A stretch of 64,000 nt of DNA. Source: Roseiarcus sp963726105. Lineage in GTDB: Bacteria; Pseudomonadota; Alphaproteobacteria; Rhizobiales; Beijerinckiaceae. Under the pieces are notes generated by a model. That model did no database searches and was not told where the DNA came from. It saw nothing but the letters and a program-made list of their open reading frames with translations. The DNA is taken from assembly GCA_963726105.1 (NCBI GenBank), contig CAVSBJ010000008.1:1-64000 (forward strand), written 5' to 3'. Below are positions 8,689 through 16,782 of the stretch, in pieces. How positions within the stretch are numbered: the stretch's first letter is position 1; every line of letters starts with the position of its first letter. The position numbers were made by a program, and so were the translations under genes.

Positions 8689-9956
8689 CAATTCGAGGCC
8701 TTGAACCGAACAACGTCTCCGGCCTCGCCCCTCATCGCGGCGTCGACGCGCGCGGCCACGCGGCCGGCACCGGCGACCAAGACCGAGTCGAGATGATGCA
8801 CATATCTGCCGGTCACGCTCCCGGCCGCATGGCCGAGCATCGCCGCGATTGTCGGCTCGGAATAGCCAAGGTCTCCTGCCATGGATGCGAACGAATGCCG
8901 CATGGTGTGCGGCGTCACGCCCTCCAGTCCGCTGCGCTTCACCATGCGTTTGAAGGCATGGGGGAGGCCTGCGAAATGCCCGGCGCCGCGAACCGCAGGC
9001 AGGACGAAGGGGCAACCGTCGATGCGGGGCAGTGTCGCGAGAAGCTCAAAGGCGCGCCGGCCGACCGGCCGTGTCGAGGCGCCCTCCTTCGTGTCCGTCA
9101 GTCGAAAGCAACCGCCAAGCTCATCGATTTCCGCCCATTTCAGGTTGACGACTTCGCCGAGCCTCAACCCCGTGAGGGCGAGCAGGCGCGCGCCCGCGAC
9201 AGCCTGCCACGTCTCGCCGGTTTGTTCGGCCTCGCGGATGGCTAGGCCACAATCGCGGTACTCATCAGCCGTCAGGCGGCGCGTGCGCTTTTCGTCCGCC
9301 TTGCGTTTGACGCCACGGGCGACATTGGTCTCGACGATCCCCTCGTTGACGGCGAAGCTGAGGATGGCGCCGAGGAAGCTCACGGCGCGCGCCGCCGTGC
9401 CCGCGCCGCCGGTGACGACGGCCTTTCCCCTCGCCTTCGTCCGCTCGACGGTCGCCGTCTCGCCGGTCGTCACGTCGCGGATGAATCGCGCGATATCGAC
9501 CCGCGTCAGGTCGCGGACCAGCTTGCGGCCGAGCAATGGGACGATATGCCGATTGATGCGCGCATGGTCCTGCGAAATGGTGATCGGCCTCTTGGGCCGT
9601 CGCCCCTTGCCGAATATCAACCCCTTTTCGGCGGCGTCCATGTAGCGGTCGCAAAGCTCTTTGACCGTGAGAGAGTTGCGCCGCGTCGCGCGCTCGTCCG
9701 CCGGGTCTTCACCCTTAGCCGCGTCGCCTAGCGTTTGCAGCGCGAGCCTCCGGGCTTCGTCCGTGGTAAGTTTCCCGTGAACGCCGATCGTCATCCGGCG
9801 CCGGCCGCCGTCGCGGTTGCGATAGTCGACGTAGTAGACGCGCTTGCCCGTCGGATGGACGCGCACGCCGAAGCCGGGAAGCTGCTTGTCCCAGATGAAA
9901 TAGGCCGCCGCCTTCGGCTCGGCGGCGTCGATAATCTGCTTGGTCAATTTGGCCAC
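8688..9956 (-). CDS. int: tyrosine recombinase (DUF4102-type phage/island integrase)
   Basis: The protein has 422 residues and is intact. The N-terminal arm-binding DUF4102-like domain (about 1–90: AYFIWDKQLPGFGVRV, KRVYYVDYR) is followed by a core-binding domain and the catalytic domain. All tyrosine recombinase residues are visible: Arg265 (TGLRLGE), Lys290 (DTKEG), His350 and Arg353 (HTMRHSF), His376 (LGHAA) and Tyr385 (GRYVH). It lies about 165 bases from a 3' tRNA-Thr fragment, the expected position for an integrase beside its att site. It transcribes away from the tRNA fragment, into the island. Confidence 0.95.
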   Translation of the reverse strand: MAKLTKQIIDAAEPKAAAYFIWDKQLPGFGVRVHPTGKRVYYVDYRNRDGGRRRMTIGVHGKLTTDEARRLALQTLGDAAKGEDPADERATRRNSLTVKELCDRYMDAAEKGLIFGKGRRPKRPITISQDHARINRHIVPLLGRKLVRDLTRVDIARFIRDVTTGETATVERTKARGKAVVTGGAGTAARAVSFLGAILSFAVNEGIVETNVARGVKRKADEKRTRRLTADEYRDCGLAIREAEQTGETWQAVAGARLLALTGLRLGEVVNLKWAEIDELGGCFRLTDTKEGASTRPVGRRAFELLATLPRIDGCPFVLPAVRGAGHFAGLPHAFKRMVKRSGLEGVTPHTMRHSFASMAGDLGYSEPTIAAMLGHAAGSVTGRYVHHLDSVLVAGAGRVAARVDAAMRGEAGDVVRFKASN

Positions 9957-10120
9957 TGGCGACCGCTCCCATCGAGAAACGAGTCACCAAATAGTCACCA
10001 AGAGAGAGAAAACAAGAGAGGTTTACGGAAAATGTCAGGCATAACGACAGCGATCAAAAGCGATTAAACATCAAAGCGTTATGGCGATCAGTAAAATTTC
10101 GGGAAAGTCGAGAAAACAGG

Positions 10121-10176
10121 GCTGCACTCCCTTGGTAAGGGAGAGGTCTAGAGTTCAATCCTCTCTTGCAGCACCA
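10121..10176 (+). other. 3' fragment of tRNA-Thr(GGT), probable attachment site (attR)
   Basis: The segment starts GCTGCACTCCC and has an anticodon stem CTCCC/GGGAG with loop TTGGTAA, giving anticodon GGT at 10134–10136 (Thr). It then has the variable loop AGGTC, a TTCAATC T-loop and the 3' end TTGCAGCACCA. The acceptor 5' strand and D-arm are missing, so it is not a functional tRNA. One T-stem pair is mismatched (T·C). A truncated 3' tRNA copy beside an integrase is the standard mark of tRNA-targeted integration. No full tRNA-Thr copy is found in the window. Confidence 0.85.
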
Positions 10177-10299
10177 TTTAACTCTCTGAGATTGCTACGC
10201 AATTTTCAATCTTGATTTTCAGCGCTACTGGCGCTTATCGCGTACGAAAGAGCAACATAAACGTGCAACTCGTATTCAACGAACAGGAAAACTGAATCA

Positions 10300-10983
10300 A
10301 TGCCAAAGTTTATGCGGCCGACCGAATACGCCGACGCGCCCGTCGAACTGACGCCATCGCGAACTTCTCGACGCCCACGAGAGCGCCACAGCCGAGTTGG
10401 AAGTCCTCACGCAGCGCATCAATCGCTTGGCACGCGCCAAGGAAGCCATCGGGCCATTGGAGGCCGAACTAACCGCGCTCGCAATTGCCGAAAGCGCGGC
10501 AATGCTCGCATGGTCTGAAGGCTCGCCCGACACCCCGGCGCCCGTCTCCGACACCGCCAAGCGCAGTGAGGTCGAAGCCAAGCTCATCGCCGCCCGCGCG
10601 CAGTCTCGCGCCGGAGATGGAGCAACCGCCAGCGTCTCGTCACAGGTCGAGAAGGTGAGCGCCGCGATCCGGGCGATCTCTGCCCGTATAGAGCAAGCCG
10701 CCGCTACCGTCGTTGTCGAGGAAGCGGAAAAGTTGTTTCCCGAACTGGCGGACGCGATTGCCGCTCTGAAGCCCTGCGAGGCCGCATCCTCGCTGCTCGC
10801 GACTTCATGCTGAACGTGACCACGCCGGCGACTGGTTTCGCTGTCGTCGCCATCCTACTCCCATTCGAGCGGTTCGATAACGGCCTTGAACTCGCCAGCG
10901 CGAGGCGGATGACATCCGGCGCCGATCCTGGCGAGTGGTTCGGACTCGAGGCGATGCTCACGCTTCACTTGAAGGATAATCAA
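10300..10983 (+). pseudogene. coiled-coil phage-like protein, at least two frameshifts
   Basis: After AGGAAAAC, an ATG at 10300 gives MPKFMRPTEYADAPVELTPSR. It then continues in another frame as ELLDAHESATAELEVLTQRI (about two bases lost near 10360). This runs through a long Ala/Glu-rich coiled coil to ELADAIAALK. A further one-base loss near 10770 leads to LRGRILAARDFMLNV and GFAVVAILLPFERF. No family is recognised. The right limit is uncertain because the last frame runs on past 10984 without a stop. Confidence 0.5.
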
Positions 10984-11251
10984 ATGAACACCAACGTACT
11001 AAACGACCTTTTGTCCGCAGCGTTGAGCGCGATCAATGCGGCGCAGACTGCCCTCAGAAAATCGGCGCCATCCGCGTCTGGGATTGACGTGCTGCGAAAG
11101 AGTTAGCCGCGCGCCAGCCAAGGCGACGCCCTCGCCAAGCGCGCAAGCGACATGCTCGCCGATCTTGGCGCTCGAACTCGACCGCCTCGAAGCCGGGCGC
11201 GATCTCGACGCGCAATATCGCAAGACGCATACGATGCGGGAGGCGGCGTAA
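10984..11251 (+). pseudogene. small helical ORF broken by a stop and a frameshift
   Basis: An ATG at 10984, preceded by AAGGAT, gives MNTNVLNDLLSAALSAINAA and stops at TAG 11104–11106. The same frame then continues PRASQGDALAKRASDMLADLG. After a single-base shift it reads LELDRLEAGRDLDAQYRK and ends MREAA, with TAA at 11249–11251. Read together this is one short helical protein with a nonsense change and a frameshift. The function is unknown. Confidence 0.4.
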
Positions 11252-11370
11252 TGGTGCTCGACAAGCAAACCGTCTTCGAGCGCGACCGGCCGCAACGCGA
11301 ATCCCAACGCCTCGCCGCCGAGGCCGGGCGCCGTTCGGACAAGGGCAAAGACATCGGCCGCGCCGTCTAA
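11251..11370 (+). CDS. possible 39-residue phage-like protein
   Basis: The ATG at 11251 overlaps the preceding TAA (TAATG). The product begins MVLDKQTVFERDRPQRES and ends GKDIGRAV. It is short, charged and without a recognisable family. The stop/start overlap is the only positional support. Between 11371 and 11443 nothing further is seen. Confidence 0.35.
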   Translation: MVLDKQTVFERDRPQRESQRLAAEAGRRSDKGKDIGRAV

Positions 11371-11443
11371 CGCCGGAAGGCAAGGCAGAAGTCGCGATGA
11401 GGGCAGTTCACAGACTGCGCGTGCAGCCTTCGACGTGGCCGCG

Positions 11444-11618
11444 ATGAGCGATCTCGTAAGACTCCGAGGCACGCGCGGGCAGGATGAGGTCAACGCGCGC
11501 TGCGTCTCGTACAAGGTCAATAAATGGGGCTGCGTTTCGGTTCCGGCCGAGGACGTTCCACCGCTCTTGAAAATTGGCGGCTTCCATTACGCAAGCGAAG
11601 ACGACGAAGGCGCTGCTA
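11444..11618 (+). pseudogene. phage-like small protein interrupted by an IS5-family element (5' part)
   Basis: The frame from ATG 11444 (MSDLVRLRGTRGQDEVNARC) runs through YKVNKWGCVSVPAEDVPPLL and KIGGFHYASEDDEGAA, then meets the IS at 11619. The VP..DVP.LL..GGF pattern is seen in small virion-associated proteins of alphaproteobacterial phages; that is my reading, not a database result. With the IS and one copy of its TA duplication removed, the frame continues in 12481 onward (TSSLSRVEDVVWHLPLGKVR). The insertion therefore split a once-continuous gene. Confidence 0.5.
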
Positions 11619-12480
11619 GAGGCTGTTAGGAACTGATTAACTGTAAATTCTGAGGGTTGCGGGATGTTGATGTCCCGCAAGCCTTATCCCTCTGATGTTT
11701 CCGATTGCGAATGGGCGCTTGTGGCGCCTTATTTGACGCTTTTGCCGGAGGAGAGTGCGCAGCGCACGCACGCGTTGCGCGAGGTGTTCAACGGCATGCG
11801 CTATATCGTGAAGACGGGCGCCCCGTGGCGCTGGATGCCGAATGACCTGCCGCCATGGGAGATCGTCTACCAGCAGGCGCAGCGATGGCTGAAAGCGGGA
11901 TGCTTCGAGACTCTGGCTGAGGACTTGCGCGTCATCCTGCGTCTTGCGGCGGGCCGAGGCGCGCAGCCAACCGCCGTCATCATCGACAGCCGGACCTTGC
12001 GCTCGACCCCTGAGAGCGGCGCTCGCGCCGCTTATGACGGCGCCAAACGCAAAAAGGGATCGAAGCTCCACTTGGCCGTCGACACGCTTGGCCATCTTCT
12101 GGCTCTGCATGTCACGCCCGCCAACGCGGATGATCGCGCCGAAGTCGGCCGTATCGCCAAGGCCGTTCAGGCGGAGACCGGAGAGAACGTGAAGATCGCT
12201 TTCGTCGATCAGGGCTATACCGGGGAGAAGCCAGCGGCCGCTGCCGCTGAACGCGGCATTGCGCTCGAGGTCATCAAACTGCCGCAGGCCAAGCGCGGTT
12301 TCGTGTTGCTGCCCAGACGATGGGTCGTCGAACGATCCTTCGCGTGGGCCACCCGCTTCCGAAGACTCGTCAAAGACTACGAACGCTGTGCTCAAACCCT
12401 GGCAGACCTCCATCTCATCGCCTTCGTCTGCATCATGCTCAAAAACGTCGCTAAACTTGCCCCAGGTTCCTAACAGCCTC
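11619..12480 (+). mobile_element. complete IS5-family insertion sequence, 862 bp
   Basis: The ends are perfect 14-base inverted repeats, GAGGCTGTTAGGAA at 11619–11632 and its complement at 12467–12480. They are flanked by a TA dinucleotide on both sides (11617–11618 and 12481–12482), the probable target duplication. A single intact transposase fills the inside. Perfect ends and an undamaged gene mark this as the youngest element in the island region, in contrast to the decayed sequence around it. Confidence 0.95.
11670..12473 (+). CDS. IS5-family transposase (single ORF, DDE)
   Basis: The protein has 267 residues from MSRKPYPSDVSDCEW. The N-terminal DUF4096-like domain includes LREVFNGMRYIVKTGAPWRW. 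The catalytic DDE_Tnp_1 domain shows the first Asp in VIIDSRTLRS, the second in FVDQGYTG and the Glu in RRWVVERSFAW with the following YERCAQTL segment. All three acidic residues are present, so it is probably active. It ends 7 bases before the right end of the IS. Confidence 0.95.
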   Translation: MSRKPYPSDVSDCEWALVAPYLTLLPEESAQRTHALREVFNGMRYIVKTGAPWRWMPNDLPPWEIVYQQAQRWLKAGCFETLAEDLRVILRLAAGRGAQPTAVIIDSRTLRSTPESGARAAYDGAKRKKGSKLHLAVDTLGHLLALHVTPANADDRAEVGRIAKAVQAETGENVKIAFVDQGYTGEKPAAAAAERGIALEVIKLPQAKRGFVLLPRRWVVERSFAWATRFRRLVKDYERCAQTLADLHLIAFVCIMLKNVAKLAPGS

Positions 12481-12735
12481 TACCTCCTCTCTAAGTCGTG
12501 TCGAAGACGTTGTTTGGCACCTTCCTCTCGGCAAAGTCCGCGATACGCTTTTGATGCTGTGCAAAAATACGAACAGCCTCAATTATCTGGCGGACGCGGC
12601 GAGGCCGAGCATCGGATTGCTCCCGCGCCGCTCGATTCCCTTCGCGAGCGAAAATGATCTCGGTCGGGATCGGCCGGCTCTGCTTTCGCTCGCAGTTCAA
12701 AACGCGCGGGTTAGCGTGGCTTTTCAATTCACCAA
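12481..12735 (+). pseudogene. 3' part of the IS-interrupted gene, then unassigned sequence
   Basis: The first part continues the split gene: SSLSRVEDVVWHLPLGKVRD, then TLLMLCKNTNSLNYL (to about 12590). Beyond that the frame stays open to 12769 but the composition becomes shadow-like. The opposite strand reads QSRPIPTEIIFAREGN and RVRQIIEAVRIFAQHQKRIA and could equally be a fragment. I cannot decide between them. Confidence 0.3.
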
Positions 12736-13834
12736 CTACGCAGCGCGCAGCCCTCTCGCTCTGCGATAGCCCGCATAACCGACCCCCGCGAAGCCGACCA
12801 GCATCATCGCCCAGGTTGAGGGCTCGGGAACCGCGCCCCCGATCGCGAGGTCGAAACCGAAGCCGCCCCATCGCTGCCGTCTCCGCCGGTTGTCGTCACC
12901 GCGGCCGATGCGCTTCCGGAACCGCCCGCGGTTGCGATGCCGGTCGCATCGGCGGCGCCCCCAGCGCCGCCGGAGCAGCAACCGTTGCCATTTATTTCGC
13001 CGCCGCCCCCTGCGCCACCGGTGGCGCCGTTCGAGATACTGGAACCGTCCGTGCCACCAACCGCAGAACTCGAGACACCGACATTTCCCGCTGAACTTCC
13101 GGTTGCGTAAGCGTTCCCCGACCCCCCCGAGCCAGTAAAGCCTTCGAACCCGTTACCGCCAGTATCGTTTCCACCAGCACCGCCAGTGGCCGAGACGGTC
13201 ACGGCGCCATGCGTTGAGCTACCTCGCGCAACGGCGGTAGCCCCGCCTCCCGTATTGCCAACGCTAGATATGCCAGTGGAGCCACTCGAGCCTCCTGCCC
13301 CACCTATCGCAATGGCTAAGCTGAGTACCGGGCTGGCGCTCGCATTCATCGCGGAGGTTTGCCCCGTGGCGCCGCCACCGGTACCTCCTGTGCCAGCGCT
13401 CCCAAATGAATTGCTCCCGGCGCCGCCGCCAGCGCCACCGCTCCCACCATAAGAATAGGCGTCCACTTCCGCCGGACCCGAGACGATGGCAGTTCATGCC
13501 ATGGCGTTCGAAGCGCCGCCGTTGCCGCCATTGCCACCATCGCCACCAATGGCGCCGTTGCCACCTTGGCCGCCATTGCCACCGGTCGCCGTGGCTTTAT
13601 TCAGTGGCGCCGTTATCGGTTGCGTGATGCCCGCAGTGGCGGACACCGCCTCCCCGTTGCCGCCCGGCATGCCATTATCGCCGGGATTGACTCCATCCGC
13701 GCCCGCCAAGCCGTCATCGCTCTGGACGGTCACAATCTCTACATGTGCCGCAGGGCGCTCGCCATCATGACGGCCACCAACTCAACGCTGGTCATCAACG
13801 CCCGCGCCAAAACTGAACGATGAGTTGATTTCAT
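12736..13834 (-). pseudogene. Gly-rich secreted protein with PEP-CTERM anchor, broken
   Basis: A start at 13834 after GGGAGGGA gives a signal peptide (MKSTHRSVLARALMTSVELV then AVMMASA). After a frameshift the body begins HVEIVTVQSDDGLAGADG and is a long Gly/Asn/Ala/Ser repeat region (GGNGGQGGNGAIGGDGGNGG type). It is interrupted by one in-frame TGA at 13494–13496. A lost G near 12865 separates the body from the sorting tail AVPEPSTWAMMLVGFAGVG with YRRARGLRAA. That tail is a textbook PEP-CTERM signal for exosortase export, linked with exopolysaccharide-making bacteria. Confidence 0.75.
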
Positions 13835-14020
13835 GTCCGTCCCTCCCGGCACCTCGCTGGCCGCGACGCTGCTCCCGAGAGCTAACTTCCAATTCTAGTA
13901 TGAACATAGCAAGATCGAAGTTTGCGACCAAGTTCACGTCGGTGTGAACTTTAACGGATTCACGCTTGCGACCTGTGCTGCGATTCGCGTTCAAAGTCTC
14001 GGGGCGGACGGAAAGAGATC

Positions 14021-14415
14021 TTGGACTCCGCCCATGACGAGACGTGGGCTGCGACCAAAGCGGCTATCGCTCCGCCTGCGTATGCCGGCGCTATGCCGTC
14101 CAATGTGGCAGGGCGCAACTTCCTCGGTCGCGATCCTCGATCACCGCAACTCGGAACGCTCGCCTACAGCCTCCATCGGCGCCCGTTTCGGTCAGCGTCA
14201 GCGCACCCAATGTGGACGTGAAAGCGACGACCACCGTAACACTCGACGGCGCCAGCATTGCTGCGGCGGTCGCGACGCGAGTCGAGAAGATGGTAACGGG
14301 TGCGCTCACGAGCATATTTCAGGGCATGGGCGCGGCCGGGACGAACGGCGACTCAGGCCACGACGGGCGCGCGGGAGCGGTCTATCCCGACCACTTCCAC
14401 GGCGGGGGACATTAA
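14021..14415 (+). pseudogene. C-terminal fragment resembling a phage tail protein
   Basis: Two frames combine: DSAHDETWAATKAAIAPPAY with GRNFLGRDP, then PSAPVSVSVSAPNVDVKATT and TVTLDGASIAAAVATRVEKM, ending YPDHFHGGGH at 14415. An Ala-rich stretch followed by a short beta pair (V.V..TVTLDG) and helix is common at the ends of phage tail tape-measure or minor tail proteins. This is inference. The segment 13835–14020 between it and the PEP-CTERM gene shows no gene. Confidence 0.35.
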
Positions 14416-14457
14416 GAGATCGCCGCCGTGGCGATGTCAAAACTTGGCGACAGTCCC

Positions 14458-14757
14458 CTAGGCCGCGTGGACGAATTTGATCAAGCATAGGCCGGCGGCG
14501 AAGCTGACGATCGATCTGAAGTTCCGGGCGGTCTTTTCGCATCGGAGCGCGACCCGCTTGAAGCGCTTGAGCCGTCCGACGCCCTGCTCGATGCGGGCGC
14601 GGGCTTTGTAGAGCGTTCGTGCGAAGAAGGCCGGCTTGTTCTTTTCGTTCGCCTTGTGCGGGATGACCGGAGCGACGCCGCGCGCTCTTGCGGCGTCCCG
14701 ATTGGCCTTGCTGGCGTAGCCTTTGTCGCAGATGACGGCGCGCGGCTGAATGTCGGG
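14458..14757 (-). mobile_element. 3' part of an IS427-type IS5 element, truncated
   Basis: This 300-base segment is an almost identical, inverted copy of the right part of the complete element at 21925–22808. It has the end CTAGG.CG.GTGGACGAATTT and the transposase tail RAVICDKGYASKAN to SFAAGLCLIKFVH. It stops abruptly at 14757, where an IS256-type end (TGGGACTGTC) begins. The other side (GACAGTCCC near 14449–14457) also looks like an IS256 end, so it may lie inside older IS256 debris. Confidence 0.9.
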
Positions 14758-16069
14758 CTGGGACTGTCAGGAATTTCGTGCGTGGGGCCATAATCGCGCC
14801 GATGGAGGGCGAATATGGCGATCAAGAAGGACACGCTGGACGATCTTTTGGCTGGCCGCGACCCGAAGGCTGTGTTTTCGAAAGACGGTCTTTTCGATGA
14901 GCTGAAGAAGGCTCTGGCGGAGCGGGGGCTGAACGCCGAGCTGGACGATCATCTCGACAATGAGGCCGCCGAGGGGTCCCAGAACCGGCGCAACGGCTCT
15001 TCAAAGAAGACGGTCCTGACGGAGACGGCCAAGATCGACATCCGCATTCCGCGCGATCGGGAAGGCACATTCGATCCGAAGCTGATCCAGCGCTACCAGC
15101 GGCGGTTTCCCGGCTTCGACGACAAGATCGTGTCGATGTACGCGCGCGGCATGACGGTACGCGAGATCCAGGGCCATCTCCTGGAGCTTTACGGGCTGGA
15201 GGTGTCGCCGGACCTGATTTCGACGGTCACCGACGCCGTGCTCGAGACCGTGGCCGAATGGCAGAACCGGCCGCTGGAAACGAGCTATCCGCTGGTTTTC
15301 TTCGACGCCATCAGGGTCAAGATCCGCGACGCAAGATCCGCGACGAAGGCCTGGTCCGCAACAAGGCTGTCTATCTCGCGCTTGGCGTCGCAGCAGATGG
15401 AACGAAGGACATTCTCGGGCTCTGGATCGAGACGACCGAGGGCGCCAAATTCTGGCTCAAGGTGATGAACGAGCTGAAGGCCCGCGGCGTCGAGGACATC
15501 CTGATCGCCGTCGTCGACGGCCTGAAGGGCTTTCCGGAGGCGATCGAGGCGGTCTTTCCGCAGGCCGCGGTTCAAACCTGCATCGTCCATCTCATCCGCA
15601 ATTCGCTGGATTTCGTGTCCTGGAAAGACCGGAAGCCCGTCGTCGCCGAGCTACGGAAAATCTACCGCGCCGCCGACGCCGAAACCGGCCGCAAGGCGCT
15701 CGAGGCCTTCGAGGGCGGCCCGTGGGGCGGCAAATACGCGGCGATCGGCCAGATCTGGCGGCGGCAATGGGAGCAGGTCATCCCGTTCTTCGCCTTCGCT
15801 CCGGCCGTGCGCAAAATCGTCTACACCACGAATGCTATCGAGGCCTTGAACGCCACGCTGCGACGGGCCGTGCGGGCGAGAGGCCATTTCCCCAGCGACG
15901 AGGCGGCGACCAAGCTCATTTTCCTAGTCTTGCGCCAAGTCGCTCAGCAATGGAAAATGCCGCCCCGCGAATGGGCCGAGGCTAAGACCCAGTTCGCCAT
16001 CATGTTCGGCGATCGCTTCGTCAGAACCTGATGGAAACCCGGCCCCGCGCACAAGATTTCCGACAGTCC
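14758..16069 (+). mobile_element. IS256-family element with a disrupted transposase
   Basis: The ends are related inverted repeats, (T)GGGACTGTCAGGAATTTCG at the left and its imperfect complement near 16046–16069. The transposase begins MAIKKDTLDDLLAG at 14815 and ends MFGDRFVRT at 16031. It has the IS256 features GMTVREIQGHLLELYG, the acidic residue region FFDAIRVKIRD, VVDGLKGFPEAIEAVFP with CIVHLIRNS, and YTTNAIEALNATLRR. A 14-base tandem duplication at 15318–15345 shifts the frame after KIRD. This copy is therefore defective on its own. Confidence 0.9.
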
Positions 16070-16202
16070 CCAGCCCATCTTTCGAAAAGACCACGTGCGG
16101 AACGCGACCCTCCAAAAGCTGATCCAACGTGTCCTTCTTGATCGCCATACTCGCCCTCCATCGGCGCGACTATGGCCCCGAACACAAGATTCCTGACAGT
16201 CT
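16070..16202 (-). mobile_element. 5' end of a second IS256-family copy, inverted
   Basis: The minus strand shows a left end (GACTGTCAGGAATCTTGTG), then MAIKKDTLDQLLEGRVPHVV and FSKDGL. This is a diverged version of the first 27 residues of the neighbouring IS256 transposase. It breaks off exactly where the first copy ends. The two copies therefore lie end to end in opposite directions, probably because one inserted into the other. Confidence 0.8.
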
Positions 16203-16674
16203 CGGCAAGGTGCGTAGCGTCGATCATGACGATCATGATCCGCTCTGGCTTGCCACCCTTGCACCCTTGCTCGCCAGTTCGACGAAAATCTTGTTGAACA
16301 CGCCCAGGCGGCTGCAGCGAACGAACCGATTGTCGATCGTCTTGTTGAAGGCGCGCCGCACCGCCGCAAGCCTTTAAAAAAGGGCCTGTTCCCCGACGTA
16401 TCGGGCGCACCAAAGGCGACCTGAACTCCAAGCCGCCGCGGTGTGCGACAGCCGCGGACGCCCGCTCGTCATGCTGTTAAGCGAGGGGCAGATGAGCGAC
16501 GACAAGGGGGTCGCCATCCCCTATGACGCCCGCCTCTACAAGCAGCGCCACAAGATCGAAAACATGTTCGGATGGCTCAAAGATCGGCGTCGCATCCACA
16601 TTCGATACGACCGCGGCGCCCATACCCACTTCTCGACAATCTGTCTTGCCGCAGCCGTCGTCTTTTGGCTGTGA
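16203..16674. mobile_element. scrambled IS5-family transposase fragments
   Basis: The minus strand of 16203–16345 reads NKTIDNRFVRCSRLGVFNKI and GGKPERIM..IDATHL. The plus strand of about 16343–16674 reads KARRTAASL, KKGLFP..IGRTKGDLNSK, then CDSRGRPLVMLLSEGQMSDD, IPYDARLYKQRHKIENMFGW and AAAVVFWL. These are the two halves of one IS5-type transposase, now in opposite orientations, with an internal deletion before the Glu motif. It is nonfunctional debris. Only about 100 bases separate it from the prfB stop. Confidence 0.75.
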
Positions 16675-16782
16675 TCAATGAGTCCTGAGCCGAGCTCCTA
16701 TTGATTTGATTGGCCGCGAAACCGAAACTCGGGTTGTACGCAAATCGCCTTGGGTTGCGACCTGGGTCCGGAGCGGTCGACG

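Noticed and set aside
10121..10176. Functional tRNA-Thr
   Set aside because: The acceptor 5' strand and D-arm are missing and the T-stem has a mismatch; only a 3' fragment exists.
13494..13496. In-frame TGA as possible selenocysteine
   Set aside because: The protein is a Gly-rich structural repeat with other frameshifts nearby and no visible insertion element; a nonsense change is simpler.
12890..13770. Pro/Arg-rich open frames on the plus strand
   Set aside because: They are the complement of the Gly/Asn-rich PEP-CTERM coding sequence and have no ribosome sites or family features.
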